From Nemertoderma westbladi (lineage: Eukaryota > Xenacoelomorpha > Nemertodermatida > Nemertodermatidae), in assembly GCA_032718475.1 (NCBI GenBank), contig JAUCBJ010008575.1, positions 124,001 to 188,000 on the forward strand: a DNA stretch of 64,000 nt, written 5' to 3'. The translations under genes were made by a program, and so were the position numbers. Below the pieces are notes generated by a model that did not search any database, had not been told where the DNA came from, and worked only from the letters and a program-made list of their open reading frames with translations. Shown one piece after another: positions 56,451 to 64,000 of this stretch (its first letter is position 1; every line of letters starts with the position of its first letter).

Positions 56451-57056
56451 TTAACTAGGGGTTTTATGTGTACTAATAAGAATAGGCATATTACATTACT
56501 GTAACTTAATCAAAATGCGTCGGATTTTCGAAAGTTTTACGTTATACTACAAATGCTATCCTATAGTGAAATAATTCATCACCGCTCCATGAAAACAGTA
56601 AGTAAGACTGTTTTCACCAATCGAAATACAAACTATTTACAAATACTTCTAAATCTACTGGTGGGGCCTAAAATATAAAATAATCACTATCTAATTATTG
56701 CATACTTAATATTGCAGGTACGGCGTAAATACAATCCATCATACATACAAAATACAAATTTACCAATCAACTTTAGTGCATAAAATACAAAAAAAGCTTT
56801 CGGTTATCAAGATAAACAAATTAAACAAATCAGAACAAAATAAATCAAAACAAATCGAACAAATAATTTCAAATCTTTCAATAAGTTTTATATATTGTAA
56901 ATATAAATAATAAATTCACTAAATTAAATCAGTCCAAATATAAAATAAACATAATGCGCTAATAATCTTTCAAATAAGTCTTAAAGTGTCCTCCTGACGA
57001 TCTGAAAAGTTTGTCCTGCTGGTCTGGATATCTTCTCCTGAGCACTAATTGCTAAC
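56451..57056. other. AT-rich noncoding stretch
   Basis: Nothing recognised apart from AT-rich low-complexity sequence. Confidence 0.4.
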
Positions 57057-57076
57057 GGTAGGCTTGCAAGCCTTCC
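57057..57076. repeat. 20-bp palindromic element, copy 1
   Basis: GGTAGGCTTGCAAGCCTTCC. The inner 14 bp AGGCTTGCAAGCCT is a perfect palindrome. Confidence 0.9.
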
Positions 57077-57234
57077 TTCTCTATCTCGCTCCTCCAAAAC
57101 CAACGTCCGATATAAAATCCCAAATATAAACATCCAAATATAAATGTCCAAATATAATATCCAATATAACATCCAAATAAAATATCCGAATATAAAATGT
57201 CCAATATAATATCCCAAATATAAATATCCAAATC
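57077..57234. repeat. degenerate AT-rich repeat between two palindromic elements
   Basis: Irregular repeats of ATATAATATCCAA-type sequence (13-16 bp) at about 57108-57230. On the minus strand they read as Tyr/Ile/Phe/Trp-rich peptides without sign of a real protein. Confidence 0.7.
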
Positions 57235-57254
57235 GGTAGACTCGCAAGCCTTCC
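57235..57254. repeat. 20-bp palindromic element, copy 2
   Basis: GGTAGACTCGCAAGCCTTCC, one arm mutated. It is followed, like copy 1, by a CT-rich stretch (TTTCTTCTCGCT), so copies 1 and 2 may result from a local duplication. Confidence 0.85.
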
Positions 57255-58436
57255 TTTCTTCTCGCTTTCCTATTCCTTGGCCGAACGGGCTCATCCACGC
57301 CCTCTAGTATGACTGGGTGGTGGTCGAGGTCGAACTGGACTCGGACTTCGGTGTCGAGTTGTCGGTGGTTCCAAAACGCTAGGAAAGGGGACGACGGGAG
57401 TTTCGCACATCCGCCGTGCGCTCAGTCCTCTAAATCCTCGTCCGCCAATCGTCGGCTTAACATCGGATCGAGTTTCTACAACGCTGGGATGAAGTCGAAA
57501 GGGTGGGACCGTTCCGTCCATTGACACCTCGCTCTCTGACGTCGTTTGAATCCTAATGGGTTCCGGCAAAGCGTATCCTGTCCCTCCGTGTGGTTCTCTA
57601 GCAAGGGAAACCATGCCCCGAGTCATCTGGATTTGCGACTTCGATGTCGTCCTAATGACTGTCGCGGTAATCTTGTTCACCACAGTTTGAAAGTTCCAAG
57701 TATTCTTGTTGTCGGGGTGTACCTGTAGAAAGTAGTCCCGCACAACTTTAAATCCGCTATCCAGTGGCAATATATCCAGCACCTCCAAAAGTTCGTCGTA
57801 TTGAGGCATAGCCGACACGTATCCTTCCTTTGACATTATGAGAGGGTTTACAGCCCAAAATCCCAAATGTGCTCTCATAGAGAAACGGCGTCGCTGCGTT
57901 GATACATGCTCGTCTGCTAGATTCTCCCAATGGTCGAATAGCTCTCGAACGATTTTAACTGACATGTGCTCATAGGGGACGTCTCTAAGTTGACATTCGG
58001 ATGCCCTATGGCCTTTAATATTACAATACGTGCACTGCGCCACGAAACGCCAGCAAGTGTAGAAAGTGTGCGAACGCTGATCCCCGCACCAGTTGCATAC
58101 TAAGTCCGGTAGAGATATGTGTTTCACTCCGCATTTCTTTGCGTGGTGGCCAGTTGCCCCGCATCTGCCACAAATAGTGTTGGCAGGGTACCAAACTCGC
58201 TCATAGATAAGATCTCCGATGGGGCGAGCGCTACCGTCCACGTGATAATTCTCATCATCCGGGTCAGTCGGTATGTTCGTCTCCGTGGGTTGTACACAAA
58301 CCATGGCATTGCTTTTCTCCAACTCGCGTATCTCAGTTCGCGTCTTCCTCGGAAGGTTCTCCTCTATCTCTATGAGTTGCCGCAACGGTTCGTCTATTAT
58401 CGCCAACTCGGTCGGATCCACATCGTCGTGATGAGC

Positions 58437-58456
58437 GGTAGGCTCGCGAGCCTTCC
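58437..58456. repeat. 20-bp palindromic element, copy 3 (within gag-like frame)
   Basis: GGTAGGCTCGCGAGCCTTCC. The inner AGGCTCGCGAGCCT is a perfect palindrome. On the minus strand it is read in frame as WKAREPT. Confidence 0.92.
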
Positions 58457-59544
58457 AGGATCCTTCCGGGCCTTTGAATTCCGCGTGGCGTTCCCCGTCA
58501 TAGGGTACTAACGTTAACATCGACGGTCTGTCGACTGTTATACTCCCTGAAATATCCTTGCTCAATAGCCCAAAGCAACAATGGTCTAGTATCCACGTAT
58601 GGCGTAGGCAATCGATCCTCTTCCGTGGGTATCCCTGAGAAATCGCTAATAAGGTCATCCCGTACACCGGATCCGATCTTGACGATGCTCTTGTCCAACA
58701 CAACGTCTCGCACGGCCTTTGGCAACATCCTAGCTTCTATGCTACAAGCCAGGTCCATGGATTTAACTATCCGTTTTATCATCGCGTGTCTTTGCGTCGT
58801 TCCTTCCGGCATAGGCATCTTTCTATCGCTCCTCTGTCGGCTGAAGACATGTAACACACCATCTGGTGCTCTAATCTGTATAGTCTTCGAAGTGAGGCTT
58901 TGCTTGTGGCTTCCTCCTTCATTATCGTAAAACATGTAACCATTCTCCTTCAGAGATCGGCTAGTCACGTCCCAATCCTCGAGTAAATTGTCGGTAGGGT
59001 TCCAAATTCTCCCAATCGACTTTTCATCATCGAAACTAATAGGTTTACCGGTCCAATTGGTCGCGATATCGGTGTCGGTCTCAAACGTTCCGACTCCGAT
59101 CCATAACCGAATCGTTTTCGTCAGATATCCTCGCAAGATACAAGGTGTGATATCCGTCCCCGCGCGATCCACTTCCTTAAAGTCCGTAATATGTGGAGGC
59201 ACATTGTGTACGATTTTCTGAACTATTGTTCTACGCAACTCGGCTGACTCTAACACATCACCATAGGTAACCAATGGGAGGAAATCCAGGTTCGAAATGA
59301 TCTCCGGTGTTCAACTATAGGAATCTCATAAGTTGTCTCCTTCCGGGTCGGTATACTAATAGGAAAGCTAGTTGGTCTCGCAACCGGTACTATCATTCCA
59401 GCAGAATGGGGTTGAGGTTCTCGCGTCATCTCGACATGAGGTATCTGTAGTCTCTGCGACAAACGCTGAGCAAAGGTGATACTATCGAAGAGCTCGGGTG
59501 TCATCTCCTTAGGTTCGGTTTGATCGTGGGATATCCAATAGAAT

Positions 59545-59564
59545 GGTAGGCTTGCGAGCCTTCC
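59545..59564. repeat. 20-bp palindromic element, copy 4 (within gag-like frame)
   Basis: GGTAGGCTTGCGAGCCTTCC. On the minus strand it is read in frame as GRLASLP, within EEFGGRLASLPFYW. Confidence 0.92.
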
Positions 59565-60338
59565 GCCGAACTCCTCGATCTCGCCTTTCTCGTACGCCTT
59601 GTACGCCCTGTAGAGGCTCAAAGCTTCCTGTTTCTCTTGCGTCGACTTATTAGACTCGTCCACTACCATGCTGTAGACGTCTGGTTCGACTAATTTAGGT
59701 TCGTAAATAACGATCTCACCCGCGTTCGGTCCACTCATCTTAAATGAATGATACAGATTCGTCAAAGGGTATCCGCCTTCTTGGTAATGTAGACTTTGGT
59801 GGTATGAGCATCGTGCTAATATCGGCTCGGGGTTCTCCGAGTTCAACCGCATAGGAATCGCGTTGCCTTGCTCGCGCATACATGCTCCACATTTGTAAAA
59901 CAGTTTGTATATGGAGAACGCATCCTTTGTCTCTGGATCCGCTCCTCGAGCGCGTCTATAAAGATGCATTCCTTCGAATTCGTCTCTGGCTGCAGGTAAG
60001 GGTTCATTTACCATAAAATATTGCAGCATATGATATAATCGGCGTATCTCTGTGTCTGGATCCTCGCAAATGTCACTAGCATCGCATAACGCATCGTAAG
60101 GATATAACGCATTGAACTCCGCGCGTAATTCCTCCATTCTTTTGTTATAAGCGTCCAATCGCTGTTTAGTCACATTCGGGTCCACCTTGGATTTAGCAAG
60201 CCTGGCTGTACTCCTAGCCATACTCTCCACACCAAACACACTAAAGTTTTTAGCTCCATAACGATTAAACGGCGCCTGGTGCTCTTGTTCCTCCGTAAAC
60301 CCCTGACGTAACTCCTTATAAATCTTCTCCGCCATCAT

Positions 60339-61074
60339 ATACGCGTATATATGGTTACATATCGTTACGTTTCTACTAGATGAAGCACAAAATAGAGGTT
60401 AGATGTGAGGTGACTTAGTGTTTGTTGGCTTTTGGTTCAACTTTGCTCTAAAACCCCAACCCATTTGCCTAATGACTTCGGGTTCGCGTGATTTCGCACT
60501 GGCTCCTAATCCAAAAAAAATGTGCCGATAAAAAACGAATTCTGGGTAAACTAGCCGCGAGTCTAAAATACTCACCTTTTAATTTCCCAAACTACATTCC
60601 CAAAGAAATAATGCAGTCGAGAATTAATTCGGTCTAAATAATAGTAGACACGACTACGTAGAACAAGGCCGATTTTCTTTTCCAAAAAAAATTTATCGGT
60701 AGGCTCGCAAGCCTTCCATCCACTCTTGTCCTCCCCAATTTTAATTTTTATCTTGCTGTATTCTAGAATTCGCATTCACTGGAGAATCCTTTTTCTTAAA
60801 TTTAAATCCAACTAAATGGATTTATCTAATAATTTTTGAAAAATTGTCTCACTTGTGGGTTCCAAGTGGAATTCCATTCTTACTGTACACACAATCCCGC
60901 TCCTATGTGATACATAAGGGTACTACCCTCCATGTTCACATATAAAGACAATGGAATTCCACTGCTGTCTCTATCTACAGTGAAGAGGATTACAAATGCA
61001 CATACAGTAATACAAAATACTAAATTACTAAAATACGGTAAGTCTATGTGGTGGCCATCAAGGGTCCCACATCT
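60339..61074. other. AT-rich spacer between the gag-like gene and BEL-2, probably including a BEL-2 LTR
   Basis: A short minus-strand frame (60775-60572) contains palindromic copy 5 but has no other support. On the minus strand the sequence after the BEL-2 integrase stop (AAATAGAGA then TGTGGGACCC at about 61076) looks like a polypurine tract and LTR start, but no second LTR is in the window to test this. Confidence 0.4.
60698..60717. repeat. 20-bp palindromic element, copy 5
   Basis: GGTAGGCTCGCAAGCCTTCC. It lies between the gag-like gene and BEL-2, within a short minus-strand open frame (read as WKACEPT). Confidence 0.9.
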
Positions 61075-62637
61075 CTATTTACTAATATTGGGTGGAGATT
61101 TGTAGTCTCCTGTCTCGTTTCTAGTCTCCTCAAGGAGTACGAGACGTTGTACAGGCCTATCTACGGTACGTCCGTCGATAGTCCTTATAGTAACTGTCTT
61201 TACTACACCAGATGTAGGGTGCGTGGTCAAAATGACTCCAGTCAGCCAATACCGTCTTTTCAGATTGGCTTCAGCCAATAAAACATGGTCTCCGCGTTTC
61301 AAACATCGGGTATTAAGATACCAAGAGGTTCTGGTTGAAATAGAGGGCAAATAATATTTCTGCCATATTTCCCAGAATTTATTAGTAATTCAGTGATTTT
61401 CCAAGCTTTGTTGCCGTATCCGTCGCTATTAACGGGTACCGAAATGGGCAACAATGTCGTCGGCGCCTGCATAAGCAGGTGCGCTGGTGTCAAGGCAAAC
61501 TGTGCGTCGTTATTGTCTGGGATCAAAGCGATCGGTCTAGTGTTTAAAATCGCTTCGATTTCTATTAGTAACGTCGACAGTTGGTCGTCTGTCAAAATGT
61601 GTTGCGTCGGTATTACTTTAGCCATAGCTGTCTTTATTGAGCCAATCAGCCTTTCCCAAACGCCGCCTCTCCACGGACTGTCTGGAGTATTAAAATACCA
61701 AACAATTCGGTGAGGACGTAGTTCCTCGGAAATCTGGTTTTGGTCCAACTTCCTTAAAGCTCTGGTTATTTCGTTCCATGCACCCACAAAGTTTGTCCCT
61801 TGGTCACAATAAATGGATTTGACCAATCCACGTCTAGCGATAAATCGCCGTAAGGCTAGGATAAAGGCATTGGTGGTTAAATCTGTCACACGCTCTATAT
61901 GGACAGCTCTGCTGGCCATGCAAGTGAAGATCAATCCCCAACGTTTTACTTGTACCCTTCCGCGTTTCGCGATTATGGGTCCAAAACAGTCTATCCCCGT
62001 CTCAGTGAAAGGGGGTCTAAATGCCTGTAGTCTCGCTAGTGGTAGTTCCCTCATTTCTTGGTGTCCTATCCTCGCGTGCACCTTCTTACAAATCATACAG
62101 TTCCATGTTACCGAACTCAGTGCCTTGCTAGGTCTAATCAGTACAAACCTCGATCGTAAGTGTGATAGACAGTGATGTCTACCCATGTGTTTCAGTTGTA
62201 CATGTGCGTCCAGTATCATAGCGCGCTGTAATTCATGGTGTTGCGGTATGATGATAGGATACCTAAAGTCAAGTGCAAAGTCGATGTTTTGGAGTCTGGA
62301 CTTGTGACAAAGTAAGCCCCGGTAAATAATCGGACTCCAACTCAAAATCGGTGAAGACTTGATCTGTTTACCTTGGTTGATCGCTGTGAATTCCCATGCG
62401 AAATATCGCAATTGATAATGTCTAATGATATCAACTTCACAATGACCAACTTCCTTTAAGGTAAGTCTTCTAGGAAAGTCGCGTTTGCCTCTGGCATATT
62501 GTCTCAAACGTTTGAGCCATGCTAACTTGCGGCACGCGTCAGTCCATGATCTAGTTAGGTTCACTATCCTGTCAACGTAAGTGTTGGTGACATCATCAGG
62601 TAAGGTATAGTCATAGTGTGGATACTTGTCTGGACTT

Positions 62638-62657
62638 GGTAGGCCCACGGGCCTTCC
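62638..62657. repeat. 20-bp palindromic element, copy 6 (within BEL-2 pol)
   Basis: GGTAGGCCCACGGGCCTTCC. Compared with the others both arms have changed together (AGGCCC with GGGCCT), keeping the pairing. On the minus strand it is read in frame as GRPVGLP, within DKPTGRPVGLPSPDK. Confidence 0.85.
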
Positions 62658-62929
62658 GGTAGGTTTGTCTGAGTCCCCAAGTATGTCAATCTCCACGGTC
62701 TTACCTTTACCGTCCGCATCTAGTGTGTCGACTGGCAGTAACGGTTTCAACTCTACAGTGTCAGTGTGTTCCTGTGAGCCTGTAAGCTTCCTAACCTTAG
62801 TCACACGTTTACCTGTAGGTGGTAAGTCAAGTATTTTCTTTGAGCGGAGTGTGATCGCTGTGGCCACACCTTTATCGTCCAAAGAAGTCAAATTTGGTAA
62901 GTTTCTAAATGTCCGCTCCAATGGGTCTT

Positions 62930-63410
62930 CTACTGGAGTGTCTAGTAGACAGTCTGGTGAAGCGTCCGGTGAACAGTCTGGTGAGACGTCTGGTGAGACA
63001 TAGTGTGGAACTTCCAGCGAAATGTCCTGTCATCGGTCCCAAAGAAAGTCTGGCGTAACTTCTGTCAGAAAGTCTGGTCTAAAGTCTGGTCCAAAGTCTG
63101 GTCCAAAGTCTGGTCCAAAGTCTGGTCCAAAGTCTGGTGGACCGTCTGTCGAGATGTCTGGTGGAAAGTCTGGTGAGACGTCCGGTAGACATTCTGTCGA
63201 GAGTTCCATAAAACAGTCTGGCAAACAATCCAGAGAACAATCTGGTGTCGCTTCTGGTGAATAATCTGGCGAGTAATCTGGTGAACAATCCGGCGAAACG
63301 TCTGGTGAAATCTCCCGCGGAACATCCGGGGAAAGATTCGTACAAGCGTCTGGTCGAGATTATGGTGAGACGTCTGGCGTAATGTCAGGTCTAGCGTCCA
63401 AGTGATTGAC
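62930..63410 (-). repeat. 12-bp in-frame repeat tract of BEL-2 (about 39 units)
   Basis: Plus-strand units of TCTGGTCCAAAG and variants (TCTGGTGAGACG, TCTGGCGAGTAA). In the integrase reading frame they encode Ser/Thr/Gly-Pro-Asp-x tetrapeptides such as SPDV, SPDC, SPDY and GPDF. The five central units at about 63070-63138 are identical or nearly so, the outer ones diverged. Confidence 0.9.
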
Positions 63411-64000
63411 TTTGATTTGACAACCTTGTCGATTTTTATCTCGGCACCCTCTGGTATGGTATTGGTTGTCGCGTCGAATAACGGTGGCCATTTGTCTGAT
63501 GGTCGCTGTAGGAAATCGGGTCCTCTAAACCAAAAGGATTTATTGTCTGGTTTACAAAAGTCAAGCGGTTGCATCCCCCGTGACGCGATGTCAGCTGGGT
63601 TCAGCTTCCCTGGACAGTGACGCCAATCTTGTTTGAGCGACCGGTCTAATATTTCAGCCCGTCTGTTGGCTACGAAAGTCTTGAACTCAAATGCTTCGTT
63701 GTTTATGTACCAAAGTACCAACGTCGCATCCATCCAATATGTGACCTTCAAGTTAGCCTCCAGCTCGCGTTGAACTAGACTGACAATATCGGTGGATATC
63801 GTCCCGGCTTGCAGCTCTCCAAGAGGTACAGTCATATACTTCAACGGCATTGTTCTAGCCCTAGAAGTAACGAGAGACACATCGTAGCTGTCCAATGTCA
63901 CTTGTCGTCTAAGGTATAAGTTAACCCCCAATCCATCCTTGCTAGCGTCACTAAAGCTGTGAAGCTCTAAATCGGCAGGAAAGGTGGTCTGCAAAGGAAA

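Larger units (their letters stand above)
57291..60338 (-). pseudogene. gag-like gene with CCHC zinc knuckles, about 1000 codons, two frameshifts
   Basis: Three long frames follow each other on the minus strand. The first is 60338-59250 (MMAEKIYKELRQGFTEEQEH, with KCGACMREQG and RCSYHQSLHY Cys/His groups). A one-base shift near 59308 leads to 59274-58498 (MVTYGDVLESAELRRTIVQK). A shift near 58510 leads to the third, ending at 57291. The third part carries two standard CCHC knuckles, CGRCGATGHHAKKC and CTYCNIKGHRASEC, with a Cys/His-rich CNWCGDQRSHTFYTC between them. It ends in a Pro/Arg/Ser-rich tail (RSPSPVRPRPPPSHTRGRG). Zinc knuckles point to a nucleocapsid-like, RNA-binding function, so this is probably a retroelement gag. 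No protease or RT follows it, and the BEL-2 pol lies upstream of it on the same strand, which is the wrong order for one element. Two palindromic elements lie within the coding sequence. Confidence 0.65.
61075..64000 (-). mobile_element. BEL-2: BEL/Pao LTR retrotransposon, 3' half, running off the window
   Basis: It carries RNase H, a long tetrapeptide-repeat linker, integrase and the integrase C-terminal domain on the minus strand. Reverse transcriptase, protease and gag must lie beyond 64000. Sequence differs clearly from BEL-1 (for instance YCDQGTNFVG against RSDKGTNFIG), so it is another family. Confidence 0.85.
61075..64000 (-). pseudogene. BEL-2 RNase H-integrase part of pol, partial, frame-broken
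   Basis: RNase H from the window edge: LHSFSDASKDGLGVNLYLR, MTVPLGELQAG, TYWMDATLVLWYI, then DWRHCPGKLNPADIASRG. A frame change at about 63400-63430 leads into a Ser-Pro-Asp-x repeat tract (with a TAA at 63360 and a TGA at 63030). The integrase frame ends at 61299 and contains the H-H-C-C region (HVQLKHMGRHHCLSHLRSRF to WNCMICKKVH) and catalytic residues in GIDCFGP, YCDQGTNFVG and GGVWERLIGSIK. A one-base shift near 61345 leads to the C-terminal domain (KRGDHVLLAEANLKRRYWLT) ending at 61075. Non-functional as it stands. Confidence 0.85.

Noticed and set aside
62930-63410. CRISPR or independent minisatellite
   Set aside because: The 12-bp units are contiguous and lie in frame within BEL-2 pol.
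57291-64000. One continuous element with pol before gag
   Set aside because: The gag-like gene lies about 700 bp after the BEL-2 integrase end with an LTR-like start between them. Two adjacent elements on one strand is the simpler reading.

Overview
This is a 64-kb piece of an AT-rich animal nuclear genome. It has no operons and no bacterial gene layout. Apart from one host gene, almost everything recognisable is transposable-element sequence: non-LTR retrotransposons of the CR1/Jockey and RTE types, BEL/Pao LTR retrotransposons, a hAT-like DNA transposon and several minisatellites. This mix, with many copies of the palindrome TAGGCCTA in the noncoding DNA, suggests a marine invertebrate (an invertebrate deuterostome or lophotrochozoan). 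The sequence alone does not fix the species.

Layout. 1-1230 is a 34-bp minisatellite and 2515-3985 a 22-bp satellite, with long C-runs around them. 4991-6229 (minus) is an intact, single-exon, GC-rich ceramide synthase gene, the only convincing host gene. 6681-10352 is a LINE with three in-frame stops (LINE-1). 11447 to about 16130 is a second, frameshifted LINE (LINE-2), interrupted by an RTE fragment. About 16225-17800 is a third LINE remnant (LINE-3). 17899-24217 is a hAT-like element bounded by 16-bp terminal inverted repeats and an 8-bp target-site duplication. It carries 12-bp minisatellite arrays in opposite orientation in its two arms, and a full-length intact RTE element (ORF of 1105 codons) sits in one arm. 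24.2-30.5 kb is mostly noncoding DNA with three antisense RTE fragments. 31.5-32.65 kb holds an unrecognised charged/coiled-coil coding region, cut off by the tail of a second RTE subfamily (32649-34852, minus). A 410-bp dispersed repeat follows.

37930-46132 is a decayed BEL/Pao element (BEL-1): gag, zinc knuckles, aspartic protease, RT, RNase H, integrase. 46616-50371 is the second full-length RTE copy, 99% identical in protein to the first and flanked by a 10-bp target-site duplication. 51633-53835 holds unrecognised gag-like reading frames. A second copy of the dispersed repeat lies at 53915-54316. 57291-60338 (minus) is a broken gag-like gene of about 1000 codons with CCHC zinc knuckles. 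61075 to the window end (minus) is a second BEL/Pao element (BEL-2) with RNase H and integrase and a long Ser-Pro-Asp-x tetrapeptide tract between them.

The most unusual signals are: (1) a 20-bp near-palindrome (GGTAGGCTCGCAAGCCTTCC and variants) found six times, only between 57.0 and 62.7 kb, always in the same orientation, at least three times inside reading frames, with paired changes that keep the palindrome; (2) the hAT-like element with inverted 12-bp arrays; (3) the gag-like genes with no matching pol; (4) the SPDx tract in BEL-2. No evidence of a host defence system, CRISPR array or gene cluster was seen. All family assignments come from motifs read by eye.
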